Positions 23,505 through 32,128 of a stretch of 52,417 nt of DNA are shown in pieces; the stretch's first letter is position 1, and every line of letters begins with the position of its first letter. The notes under the pieces were generated by a model. That model did no database searches. It saw only the letters and a list, made by a program, of their open reading frames with translations, and was not told where the DNA came from. Position numbers and translations under genes: made by a program. This stretch comes from Salinivirgaceae bacterium. Lineage in GTDB: Bacteria > Bacteroidota > Bacteroidia > Bacteroidales > SZUA-534. The stretch covers positions 1 through 52,417 of the forward strand of contig JAFVGW010000057.1 of NCBI GenBank assembly GCA_017474765.1. The letters are read 5' to 3'.

Positions 23505-25001
23505 TAAGTCGTGTCCGCTGTACGAAAGGTCGAAACTCTTGTTGCAGATTGGGAAATCGGAAATCTCGTTGTTGCGGACGGCAAGGGCAAGGCCAAGCCA
23601 GTTGTGGAACGACGGGTCTTTAATCTTGTAATGCAGCAAGTTACCTTGCGCGTCGGTGATTGCGCAGTGGCAAATCTCGCCGCGCCAGCCTTCAACAAGC
23701 GACACCACAAACGAGTCGGCGGCGGCGTTGGCCAGCGGCGCCGACGGTTGTGCGGTATAATCCATTGTATCAATCATTTGCTTCATCAGGTCGATTGATT
23801 TCAGAATCTCGTCGTGGCGGATACGGGCACGGCAGTAAACATCGCCGACAGGTTCTGTAACGGGCTGATACTGAATCTCATTATAGTAACCCCACGGGTG
23901 CGACGAACGCACATCGCGCGGCACGTTGCTTGCGCGGGCGGCCATTCCAACCATTCCAATCTTCCGCGCCGTTTCAGGCTCGACAATGCCCGTGCGCTCA
24001 ATTCGCGACAGCACCGACGGCAGGTCGAACGTCTGGTTTGCCATCTCAACAAAATCGGGCTGATAGGCCGAAATCATCTCTATCCATTGCTGCGCCAACT
24101 CTTTGGTAAAGTGAAAGTTAGTCTTGCCAGGACGGATAAGCCCCTTGGCAAAGCGGTTGCCCGCCCAACGTTGGAAATAGTTGATTACGGGCGTGCGCAA
24201 GCGGCCGAAAACCGAGTTGCCCAACTGATAGGCAATGTCGGTGCAAATGCCGCTCAAGTCGCCAGTGTGGATTGCAATGCGCTCATTTTCAAGCGCAAAA
24301 GCGCGTTCAATTTGCAGTTGGCGGCTCGGCTCGAATCCGCAAAGGCTTTCCCAAAGGTTGGCAAACGCCGTTGAGTGGCCAATGACGGTGTCGCCAGCAA
24401 TGTTCTCGGCCAGTGTGGCGCGCTGCAACAGATTGTTTTTCTGCAAGAAAAGCGTCTCAACGCCGCGGTGCTGATAGCCCAACTGAATTTCAAGGTGCAG
24501 AATCTGCTCGCCGTTGCAAATGAAACGGAAATGGCCAGGTTCAATGATTCCCGCGTGAATCGGGCCCACACCCACTTCGTGAAGTTCTTCACTATCAATC
24601 TGATAGAACGGATAATCCTGCATTTTCAGCGAGCGGTCGGCGGCATTGTGCGGATAGCGCACGGGCTTGAGCCACGGGTGGCCGCTGAATCCGACACCGA
24701 AATTCTCGTGAATTTCGCGCTCAAACAGCTGAAGGTCAAGGTGTTTGGGTGTGAGCGACTCAAGAACGGCCGTGGGCTCAACCATTGCCGAAGCAACGTT
24801 GATAAGGTGCGTGGCATCGTCGGCAAGGCAGCAAATGAGACGGATTTTGCCGTCCATCGGCACGCCGTAGTAGGCGACGCAATGCGCATCGGGCGCGGTT
24901 GTCAACTTATTGTCTATCAGGCTGTAAAAATGGGCATAAGGCAGAACGGGAATCTCGCCGAACCGTATGCACTGATTGTTTTTTATGCTAATAAAATCCA
25001 T
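23502..25001 (-). CDS. hyfG: HyfG/NuoC-NuoD-like large subunit lacking the [NiFe] ligands
   Basis: A 499-residue fusion: a NuoC-like domain (about 1-125, with LDLQLFEREIHENFGVGFSGHPWLK) and a NuoD/HycE-like domain (about 145-499). Where HycE has ERVCGICGFAHS this protein has ENIAGDTVIGHS (199-210), so both L1 cysteines are replaced (Ala202, Thr205). The C-terminal L2 region reads DFPICNKSFDLSYSGHDL; one Cys remains and the CxxC partner is Ser. No NiFe centre can form. This matches the energy-converting-hydrogenase-related (Ehr) complexes. It lies 4 bp after hyfF. Confidence 0.92.
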   Translation of the reverse strand: MDFISIKNNQCIRFGEIPVLPYAHFYSLIDNKLTTAPDAHCVAYYGVPMDGKIRLICCLADDATHLINVASAMVEPTAVLESLTPKHLDLQLFEREIHENFGVGFSGHPWLKPVRYPHNAADRSLKMQDYPFYQIDSEELHEVGVGPIHAGIIEPGHFRFICNGEQILHLEIQLGYQHRGVETLFLQKNNLLQRATLAENIAGDTVIGHSTAFANLWESLCGFEPSRQLQIERAFALENERIAIHTGDLSGICTDIAYQLGNSVFGRLRTPVINYFQRWAGNRFAKGLIRPGKTNFHFTKELAQQWIEMISAYQPDFVEMANQTFDLPSVLSRIERTGIVEPETARKIGMVGMAARASNVPRDVRSSHPWGYYNEIQYQPVTEPVGDVYCRARIRHDEILKSIDLMKQMIDTMDYTAQPSAPLANAAADSFVVSLVEGWRGEICHCAITDAQGNLLHYKIKDPSFHNWLGLALAVRNNEISDFPICNKSFDLSYSGHDL

Positions 25002-25005
25002 ATTA

Positions 25006-26433
25006 TCAGAAAGTTATAAGTTGAACGGCTTCGTTAATCAAATCGACAAAGAACTGCGGAGGGCACATTCCGAGCCAGAAAACCAGTGCCAGCAACGCAA
25101 ACTGTGTGGCGGTCTCAACCGCACTGACCTTGACACTGCCAACCACATTGCAGGTGGGCGCGGGCGTGAACAGCATCTTGAAGAAATTCTTGCCAAGCGC
25201 CCATATTATTATGGTTAGCATCACAAGTACGGCTGTGAGCGCCACATACGAATGAGCTTCGAAAATCGACTTGAACACCATCAACTCGCTGATAAACAGT
25301 CCAGAAGGTGGCATTGCCGTGATGCAGACAAATCCAAGTAGAAGCAGAACAGCACCAGCGCGGTTGAATTTCAGGTAATTGCCTATGTGATAGATATTTT
25401 TGGTATGGTAGACGTGATAGATGTGTCCCACTTGGAAGAATAGCGCCGATTTGGCGAATGTGTGAAGCACAATGTGCAGAATTGCAGCAAAATAGCCAAC
25501 GCCGCCTGCTGCCAAGCCTAAAGCAACAACACCCATATGCTCAACGCTCGAATAAGCAAGCATTCGTTTGACATTCTTTACTTTAAGCAGATAAACAGCC
25601 GCAACAAAAATCGAAAGCAGAGCCGCCGCCGCAACCACGTTTGCCGCCCATGGCATAACGCTTGTGTGTGCCACAATCTGCCACATACGGAAAACACCCA
25701 CAAAACCAACATTCATCAGAACGCTCGAGAAGAGGCCTGCAGCGGGTGCGGGCGCTTTGTCCTTGGCATCGATGCCAGCCGTATACATCGGCACAAGCCC
25801 GAATTTGGCGGTGTAGCCCGCAAAGATGAACACAAAGGCAATCTTTATCCAGAAAGTGTCGAGCGTTGGCGCGATTTTTACCAGCGTATCGTATTGCAAA
25901 TCAAACTGCTGTGCATTGCCAAGCGAGATGCCGAGCAGCAAAATGCCGATGAACACAAACACAAGGCTGATTGAGCAGACGAAAATGTACTTCCAGGTGG
26001 CCTCAATCGAACCAGCGTTGCGGCGGTGGAAAACCAGTGCCGATGCACTTAAAGTGGTGATTTCCACAAAAATCCACGTCACGGCGATGTGTGCCGAAAG
26101 ATAGGCCGCCGAGAGCGCTGTAACCAGCAGAACCATTGCGCCCTGATAGATTCCGCGAACGCGCGGCGAATCGTCTTCGGGGCTGATATAGTTGCACTTA
26201 TGAATGAACGCAGGAATGCTGACAATGGTGAGAACGGTCAGCAATATCAGCGCAAGCGCATCGGGTTTGAAATAGACGGCATCGGCCAAATCCTTGATAG
26301 TGAACTCGTAAACAGTCAGGCCGCACTGAATGAGCAGAAATAGCACGGTTAGAGCGACGCTTATCGCCTTGCTGCGGTTCACAAAAAGCAGCAGGGCTAT
26401 TGTAATGGATGCAATCAGATATGCAATTATCAT
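25006..26433 (-). CDS. hyfF: HyfF/NuoN-like antiporter-type membrane subunit
   Basis: A 475-residue polytopic protein with about 13-14 hydrophobic helices, of the NuoL/M/N-MrpD family. Diagnostic segments are FVEITTLSASALVFHR, IFAGYTAKFGLVPMYTAGIDAKDKAPAPAAGLFSSVLMNVG and MLAYSSVEHMGVVALG. Conserved Glu and Lys residues inside membrane helices (FVEITT; YTAKFGL) are those used for proton or sodium pumping in complex I relatives. It is 12 bp downstream of hyfE and 4 bp upstream of hyfG. Confidence 0.93.
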   Translation of the reverse strand: MIIAYLIASITIALLLFVNRSKAISVALTVLFLLIQCGLTVYEFTIKDLADAVYFKPDALALILLTVLTIVSIPAFIHKCNYISPEDDSPRVRGIYQGAMVLLVTALSAAYLSAHIAVTWIFVEITTLSASALVFHRRNAGSIEATWKYIFVCSISLVFVFIGILLLGISLGNAQQFDLQYDTLVKIAPTLDTFWIKIAFVFIFAGYTAKFGLVPMYTAGIDAKDKAPAPAAGLFSSVLMNVGFVGVFRMWQIVAHTSVMPWAANVVAAAALLSIFVAAVYLLKVKNVKRMLAYSSVEHMGVVALGLAAGGVGYFAAILHIVLHTFAKSALFFQVGHIYHVYHTKNIYHIGNYLKFNRAGAVLLLLGFVCITAMPPSGLFISELMVFKSIFEAHSYVALTAVLVMLTIIIWALGKNFFKMLFTPAPTCNVVGSVKVSAVETATQFALLALVFWLGMCPPQFFVDLINEAVQLITF

Positions 26434-26445
26434 AATTTCAAACAG

Positions 26446-27075
26446 TTAATCCTTAATACTACTCAATTGGTTCACATCGCCGTCATTAATCACGTTGCCT
26501 ACCTTGTTGATGAAAATTCCGAGCAGGAACACGCTCACAAACACGTCGAGCAGCACGCCAAGGTTCACCAGCAGCGGCATCTCGTTGCCCACGGCCATCG
26601 ACAGAATGAAAACGCCATTCTCGATGAGCACATAGCAGATGACGTGAGTGATGATTTTCTTGCGAGAAACAATGAAAAACAGACCGCAAAACACAGCCGC
26701 CAACGCCACAGCAAAGTATGGTTTGCCCGACTGCGGCACATCGGCAACCATCGACAAAACATAGGCTGCCGCAATGATGAGCGTTGTCACGATGAGCGAC
26801 ACAAAGTATGGCACAAACGGTTCGGCCTCGCGCTTTATCTGATTCTTTTTGATGACGTAACGGATGAAAAGCGGGATGGCCACGGCCTTCACAACCACCG
26901 TCTCGAGCAGAATGAATGCCAGGTTGACGATGTTCATCTGATGAAGTTCAACCAGCGCCACACCGAAAAGCAGCATCCCCTGCACGGTGAGCAGCGACAA
27001 GTAGGTCATCAAACGGTTTGCTATCGAAAAGTATAACAGCGTGATAGCGAATATTATCAGTAAGATGGTTGTCAT
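26446..27075 (-). CDS. hyfE: HyfE-like membrane subunit (NuoK-related)
   Basis: A 209-residue polytopic protein with six or so helices. It has QGMLLFGVALVELHQMN, ETVVVKAVAIPLFIRYVIKKN and CYVLIENGVFILSMAVG. The VIENG-type segment with a buried Glu matches NuoK/HyfE, where it lies on the ion path. In Hyf-type complexes HyfE joins the antiporter-like subunits. The gene is followed within 12 bp by hyfF, but is separated from hyfC upstream by a 137-bp gap carrying repeat arrays. Confidence 0.9.
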   Translation of the reverse strand: MTTILLIIFAITLLYFSIANRLMTYLSLLTVQGMLLFGVALVELHQMNIVNLAFILLETVVVKAVAIPLFIRYVIKKNQIKREAEPFVPYFVSLIVTTLIIAAAYVLSMVADVPQSGKPYFAVALAAVFCGLFFIVSRKKIITHVICYVLIENGVFILSMAVGNEMPLLVNLGVLLDVFVSVFLLGIFINKVGNVINDGDVNQLSSIKD

Positions 27076-27118
27076 TTTTGTGTTTTAAGTTTTAAGTTTT
27101 AGAAGTTATTAGTTAAAA

Positions 27119-27222
27119 AGGCATTAGGCATTAGGCACTAGGCATTAGGAAATTGTGAATTAAATATCTGTGTTGTTTGTGTCATCTGTGCGATAATCAG
27201 TCATTCAATCATTCAGTTAATA
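27119..27222. repeat. Composite intergenic repeat, copy B (overlaps hyfC stop)
   Basis: Four TTAGGCA-type heptamers (27119-27149), then an ATCTGTGTTGTTTGTGTCATCTGTGCGA segment, then TCATTCAATCATTCAGTTAAT running into the hyfC stop codon. The order and sequence parallel copy A at 23407-23504. Both sit between co-directional genes of the same operon, so both are transcribed. Confidence 0.7.
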
Positions 27223-28109
27223 ATCAGCATTACGCCGAGAAGCATCAGCAGGGCAAGCGATGAGAGCACCAGAATGAACTGCGCGTTGTGGCCCATTCTG
27301 AAACGTGCCATAAACGATTCGATGATTCCCGCCACCACAGCCGTGACAAACTGTATGCCTAAAAAGACAGGCACGGCAATCGCAAGTTCCAGACTACCAA
27401 TGAAAAGATTGGCAATCAGGGCTCCGTACATTGCGAATTTCAGATTGGTGGCGTGAAGTATCAGACCAAGGTCGAAACCGCTGTTGTCGAGAATCATAAC
27501 CTCGTGAATCATAGTCAGTTCCAAGTGCGTTTTGGGGTCATCAACGGGCATTCGGCTGTTTTCAATCATACAAATCATAAGCAGCAGGAAGCAGGCGATG
27601 GTCACCAGCGCATACGAGAGGCTCGAACCAAGGTGCAAATCACTGAAAATCTGCAAGAAACTTGTATGGCCAGTTATCAGTCCCAGCGTGCCCATCAGAA
27701 TGAAGAAAGCGGGTTCGGCAAGCATTGAGAACAAGGCTTCGCGGCTTGCGCCCATACCTTCGAAACTGCTGCCAGTGTCGAGTGCGGCAATGATGCAGAA
27801 GAATTTGCCCAGTGCCAGCACGTAGGCGAAGAAGACGAAATCGCACGGAAACGAGAACAGGCCAGGGTTTGAGCCCAACGGCACCACAGCAATGGCCGCC
27901 AGCACCGACGCAAAATAAACCGACGGCGCAACGCGGAAAACAAGACTGCTGACCGTGCTATAAACCGCGCCCTTGCGCAGCGAGCGCCAGATGTCGTGCA
28001 TAGGTTGGAAAATGCCAGGCCCCTTGCGCCCCGACGCCAGACTTTTGGTGCGGACAACTATGCCCGAAAAAAACAGGCTAACCGCAAATATCAGCGCAAA
28101 ACTCAACAT
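27213..28109 (-). CDS. hyfC: HyfC/HycD/NuoH-like membrane subunit
   Basis: A 298-residue polytopic subunit. GRKGPGIFQPMHDIWRSLRKG near residue 30 is the strongly conserved NuoH/HycD loop that contacts the peripheral arm. Later, EGMGASREALFSMLAEPAFF and DDPKTHLELTMIHEVMILDNSG give the conserved acidic residues around the quinone-like pocket. Its ATG shares one base with the hyfB stop (TAATG), so translation is coupled. It would connect the electron-carrying arm to the antiporter-like subunits. Confidence 0.94.
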   Translation of the reverse strand: MLSFALIFAVSLFFSGIVVRTKSLASGRKGPGIFQPMHDIWRSLRKGAVYSTVSSLVFRVAPSVYFASVLAAIAVVPLGSNPGLFSFPCDFVFFAYVLALGKFFCIIAALDTGSSFEGMGASREALFSMLAEPAFFILMGTLGLITGHTSFLQIFSDLHLGSSLSYALVTIACFLLLMICMIENSRMPVDDPKTHLELTMIHEVMILDNSGFDLGLILHATNLKFAMYGALIANLFIGSLELAIAVPVFLGIQFVTAVVAGIIESFMARFRMGHNAQFILVLSSLALLMLLGVMLIIN

Positions 28110-30133
28110 TATAAGGTATTTAGATAGTTTATGAATATTCTAATCAATTGATAAAGGAACGGCAATCCAAGCGCCAGCACCACGAACAGCAGACCATAGA
28201 GAATATAGTTCTGCAGCCGTCCGTTTTGCAGGAACGAGAATTTGCCGAGCAGATAGCGCATCTTGCGTAACGGGCTCTTAATCAAGCCAGTTTCAATGCG
28301 GTCGAGCGACTCTGTTGAGTACGAAGCCTCTGCAGGGAAAATGCCGTCGACTTCAGTTTTCTGCTTGCTAATCAACAAAATGCCTTTAGCCAAGCGGCGA
28401 TAACTGCGAACAAACGAACTTGCGGTGTATTGCAGTTTAGGAGTCGGTGCCACATAACCGCAACCCCAAGTGGAGCCTTCCGATTCGGGCAGACGCCGCG
28501 TGAAGAAGCAGCGCAGCGCATAGATGGCCGCAACCAGAAGAACAAACCAGACCATATACCAGCCAATCTGCGAAAGCGCCCCGAACGATGCAGGCAGAAT
28601 CGTCGCCGACGGGCCGACACCCACCATCTGCGCAAGCGCCAGCATTATGGCGTTGATGAAATATTGCGGAAACAGGCCGATGGCAATTATCAGAATACCA
28701 ACCATATACATCGGCAGTAGTCGGCCAAAGCCAAACTCGGCAGGCTCGGTGTGAAGTTTGACGCGCGGCTCGCCCAGAAAGACAACGCCAAACGCCTTGG
28801 TGAAGCACATAATGGCAAGTCCGCCGATGAGCGCCAGTCCTGCCATCGCAAACACAAACATCAAAATTGAAGCATTTGAGAATGAAGCGTTTATGCCGCT
28901 GAACAAGCCACTATAAATGATGAATTCCGACACAAATCCATTGAACGGCGGCAGACCGCAAATGGCCAAACTTCCAAGCAGAAAGAGCAACGCGGTGCGC
29001 GGCATCCGTTTGATGAGTCCGCCGAAATGTTCGATGTCCATTGTGTGTGTGGCCTGATAAACGTTGCCCGCACCATAAAAGAGCAGCGACTTGAACAATG
29101 AGTGGTTGAGCACGTGAAGCAGCGCACCTGCAAAGCCCACAATGGCCAGCGGTGCGCAGTTATACCCCATCCCGATGCAGCCCAGACCAATGCCGATGCC
29201 AATGATGCCGATGTTCTCAACGCTGTGATATGCAAGCAGTTTCTTCAGATTGTGCTGAACAATGGCCTGCATCACACCATAAACGCCCGTGATGACCGAT
29301 ATGCCCAGAATGAAGTATCCCACAGCAATATAATTGGTGTCGGTGAGCAGAAGCATCCGCAAAATGCCGTAGATACCGATTTTGATGAGTACGCCCGACA
29401 TCATTCCCGACACGTGCGACGGTGCGGCGGGGTGAGCGTGCGGCAGCCAGGTGTGGAAAGGCACGAATCCCGCCTTGAAGGCGAATCCGATGAAAAGAAG
29501 CAGCATCAGTCCGAAACTTGCGGCAGGCGACTGCATTGCGGCAAACTGCCCGATGCCCGAAAAATCAAACGTTCCAGTCACGGCAGCCACCCAGACGAAC
29601 GCCACCGTGAGCAGCGCCACGCCAATGTGCGACTGCACCAAGTAGTTGATGCCCGCACGAATGGTGGTAACCTTGTCGCCCTCAAAAATGACGAGCAGGA
29701 ACGAGCCCAGCGCCATCAGCTCCCACGCAATCAGGAAAGCTATGCTGTTGCGCATTGCGCAGACGGCAATCAGTCCCACGTGGACGAGCAAAAAGCTTAC
29801 CCAGTGCAGGCTCAAGGCCGAACGGCGGTCGGCGTAAGCCTGCATATAACGGCGGCCGTATAACACGCTAGTAATCATTGTGAAATTGATGACCAGAACG
29901 AACCACGCCGAAAGCGGGTCGACAACCACAAGCACCATTCCTGTAAAGAACGAGCCTGCAAATTCCTGCACAAACGTCTGTCCTGCAAGCGCTTGCACGG
30001 CAGGCACACTACTGATGGCCGACAGCGCCACAATACCGACAACGGCTGCAACACCTTTGCCCTTGGAATCGAGTGAAACCACAAGCAGAATTGCCGCCAA
30101 AAGTGTCAAAAGATAAATCCCTATAAACGACAT
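28109..30133 (-). CDS. hyfB: HyfB/NuoL-like antiporter-type membrane subunit, first gene of the operon
   Basis: A 674-residue polytopic protein of about 15-16 helices, near the length of HyfB. It shows IAWELMALGSFLLVIFEG, AGFVPFHTWLPHAHPAAPSHVSGMMSGVLIKIG, KLLAYHSVENIGIIGIGIGLG, and a long C-terminal amphipathic segment (PKLQYTASSFVRSYRRLAKG...) as in HyfB. Membrane-embedded Lys and Glu residues are kept. It opens the run hyfB-C-E-F-G-I. Counterparts of hyfA, hyfD and a separate hyfH are absent, and no hydrogenase maturation genes lie in the window. Confidence 0.94.
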   Translation of the reverse strand: MSFIGIYLLTLLAAILLVVSLDSKGKGVAAVVGIVALSAISSVPAVQALAGQTFVQEFAGSFFTGMVLVVVDPLSAWFVLVINFTMITSVLYGRRYMQAYADRRSALSLHWVSFLLVHVGLIAVCAMRNSIAFLIAWELMALGSFLLVIFEGDKVTTIRAGINYLVQSHIGVALLTVAFVWVAAVTGTFDFSGIGQFAAMQSPAASFGLMLLLFIGFAFKAGFVPFHTWLPHAHPAAPSHVSGMMSGVLIKIGIYGILRMLLLTDTNYIAVGYFILGISVITGVYGVMQAIVQHNLKKLLAYHSVENIGIIGIGIGLGCIGMGYNCAPLAIVGFAGALLHVLNHSLFKSLLFYGAGNVYQATHTMDIEHFGGLIKRMPRTALLFLLGSLAICGLPPFNGFVSEFIIYSGLFSGINASFSNASILMFVFAMAGLALIGGLAIMCFTKAFGVVFLGEPRVKLHTEPAEFGFGRLLPMYMVGILIIAIGLFPQYFINAIMLALAQMVGVGPSATILPASFGALSQIGWYMVWFVLLVAAIYALRCFFTRRLPESEGSTWGCGYVAPTPKLQYTASSFVRSYRRLAKGILLISKQKTEVDGIFPAEASYSTESLDRIETGLIKSPLRKMRYLLGKFSFLQNGRLQNYILYGLLFVVLALGLPFLYQLIRIFINYLNTL

Positions 30134-30559
30134 ATATTTATGTTAAAATTTAGACGCTTCACTGTTTAGAAGGTTAAGAAGGTGAGACGCTTCGCTGTTG
30201 AGAGTTTAGAAAACCGCTTTCAAACCACTAAACATCTAACCTTATCAACTTCCAAACATTTATTATCAAACTGATAATCAGTTTATTTCTTGCAGGAACA
30301 AATGCCTGGCACCCTTCCTGAAAAGAAAGCGCAAAAGTAGAGTTTTGAGCAATCAGTCCGACACACAACAGGCAAAATAATACGCTGAAAATGTGGGTTT
30401 TTATGCAAACATTTGCGGTTGAGGGTTACGCATAAGTCAAACGGCGAAAGGCTCAAGAATATGTAAGGTTTATGTTTTGGAATGATTTATTTTGTAAAAA
30501 CTTCAAAAAAATAGCGGCAGAGTGTAATATTTTGCAAACACCATTGTCTAAAAGGCAGA
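30134..30559. other. 426-bp divergent intergenic region between hyfB and the sigma-factor gene
   Basis: The region holds a 14-bp direct repeat, GACGCTTCRCTGTT, at 30153-30166 and 30186-30199. On the minus strand a TACTTTTG box (30339-30332) could be the hyfB promoter, about 200 bp upstream of its start. On the plus strand near 30480-30540 there are T/A-rich stretches but no exact TAnnTTTG box for the sigma-factor gene. No small open frame with recognisable content was found. Confidence 0.5.
30332..30339 (-). promoter_or_regulatory. Candidate -7 box for the hyf-like operon
   Basis: The minus strand reads TACTTTTG, an exact TAnnTTTG match, 198 bp upstream of the hyfB start. No good -33 TTTG box is at the expected distance. 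The implied leader of ~190 nt is long, so confidence is modest. Confidence 0.35.
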
Positions 30560-31153
30560 ATGATTCAAAAAACGGATAACGACGAACAAAGGCGCGTCAG
30601 CACGATAGCCGACCTTTTAAGCAAGGGCGACCGTAAGGCCGCGGCTGCCGAGTACGCTTACTTTGTCAAAAGGTATTCGCAACAGGTTCTTGATTTTACG
30701 GTGCGAATGGTGAGCAACCGGGCCGATGCCGAAGAGTTGGCGCAAAACGCTTTCGTGAAGGCTTTCAACCGGTTGGAGACATTCGAAGGTCGGGCGTCGT
30801 TTCTGACGTGGGTGAGCCGCATTGCCTACAACGAGTCGATTAACCACCTGAAACGCCGTAAGTTACGCTGGATTGATGTTGACGATGCGCAGATTGCCGA
30901 CAGCCGTATCGATGACGATGAACTATCGACAGGCCGCGAGGAACGCATCAGTCTGATGGAAGATGCTCTCGACCATCTGCCGCCCGACGAGCGGATGCTG
31001 GTGCAACTCTATTATTACGAAGACAAGCCCCTGCAAGAGATTGCCTACGTAATGGATGCCGAAGCCAACGCGCTGGCAGTCAGGCTGCACCGGATTAGAA
31101 AGAAATTATTGATAATGATAAAACATAGAGAAAATGAACAAGTTGAACGATAA
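30560..31153 (+). CDS. ECF-family RNA polymerase sigma factor
   Basis: A 197-residue sigma-70 family protein with region 2 (YFVKRYSQQVLDFTVRMV, DAEELAQNAFVKAFNRL, FEGRASFLTWVSRIAYNESINHLKRRK) and region 4 (LDHLPPDERMLVQLYYYEDKPLQEIA, then the HTH). There are no regions 1 or 3, which defines the ECF type. Its end overlaps the next gene by 20 bp; that gene encodes a single-span protein likely to be its anti-sigma factor. The ECF factor would direct the core polymerase to a small envelope-stress-type regulon. Confidence 0.94.
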   Translation: MIQKTDNDEQRRVSTIADLLSKGDRKAAAAEYAYFVKRYSQQVLDFTVRMVSNRADAEELAQNAFVKAFNRLETFEGRASFLTWVSRIAYNESINHLKRRKLRWIDVDDAQIADSRIDDDELSTGREERISLMEDALDHLPPDERMLVQLYYYEDKPLQEIAYVMDAEANALAVRLHRIRKKLLIMIKHRENEQVER

Positions 31154-32108
31154 CGACATTCGCGAGGCCTTGCGCCGAAGCGAGGAAAAACGTACTGCGC
31201 CAACGGTGCCCGACGACTTCTTCGACAGCGTTATGGGCAAGATTGAGGCCGAACCCAAGACCATAAAACTGTGGCGTTGGGTGGCCTCAGCGGCCTGCAT
31301 TGCACTTGTGGCTGGCATTGGAAGCGCGATTCTGTTTGCCGACAAGACGATTGTGGAATCGACACCGATTGCCGAAACCGTTATTATGGAAAACACTGAA
31401 AAACAACCAACTGACATTGCAGAGGCCGACTCGGTGGCAGAACCCGTTGTGGTTCCCGAGCCGAAGATTGAAGCGCCAAAAACAAAGGCAGCACCTGCCG
31501 TAAAGCCGAAACCCGCGACTCAGCCGGCACCCGCGACGCAACCGGCATCGAATCCGAATTTGAGATTGGAACGACCACAATATGCTGAAAATGAGACAAC
31601 AGCCATTGCCGCCGATAGCTTGACTATTGACAACGTGACTTCACAAGATGAAGCCAACATCAATTATGCCGAAAAGCAGTCCAAAGGCAGCGAAAAATAT
31701 CTTGACCCTGCTTTAATGGATGAATTTATATTAAAAATGGCTGAATATCAAGGTGTAACCAAAATCAAATCGGAGTGTTCAATAGCCAGCGACACCATCT
31801 TTAATGAGTCTTTCTACGTGTTCCCTGTCAAAGAAGATTATGATGTTCTCGGACGCTTTTTGCTAATGGCTAGCTACTATTCAAATACCGCACCGGGTTA
31901 CATTTTCAACAACTCTGAGCAGCAGATAATCTTTTCTATTGACGATGAGCAAAACGGGCTGAACTATCTTTGGATTGCTGAGCGCATAGGTAATTCCAAT
32001 GTAATGATTTACAGCGTTAACGCACCAATTGACATCGAATATAAAACTGACTGCTACCAGCAGTTCTACAATGACTTGACGTTTGCAAACTTCAATACAT
32101 ATTACTAA
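31134..32108 (+). CDS. Single-pass membrane protein, putative anti-sigma factor
   Basis: A 324-residue protein: a short cytoplasmic N-terminus with EALRRSEEKR and VPDDFFDSVMGKIEAE (about 10-40), one membrane helix (about 48-69), then a Pro/Ala/Lys-rich periplasmic linker (about 110-145, PKPATQPAPATQPA). A folded C-terminal domain (about 185-324) is of unknown type. The N-terminal segment is where ECF anti-sigma factors grip the sigma factor. The 20-bp overlap with the sigma gene supports this. No zinc-binding HxxxCxxC (ZAS) motif is present, so it would be an atypical anti-sigma factor. Confidence 0.65.
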   Translation: MNKLNDNDIREALRRSEEKRTAPTVPDDFFDSVMGKIEAEPKTIKLWRWVASAACIALVAGIGSAILFADKTIVESTPIAETVIMENTEKQPTDIAEADSVAEPVVVPEPKIEAPKTKAAPAVKPKPATQPAPATQPASNPNLRLERPQYAENETTAIAADSLTIDNVTSQDEANINYAEKQSKGSEKYLDPALMDEFILKMAEYQGVTKIKSECSIASDTIFNESFYVFPVKEDYDVLGRFLLMASYYSNTAPGYIFNNSEQQIIFSIDDEQNGLNYLWIAERIGNSNVMIYSVNAPIDIEYKTDCYQQFYNDLTFANFNTYY

Positions 32109-32128
32109 TCATTAAAAACCGTACTAAA

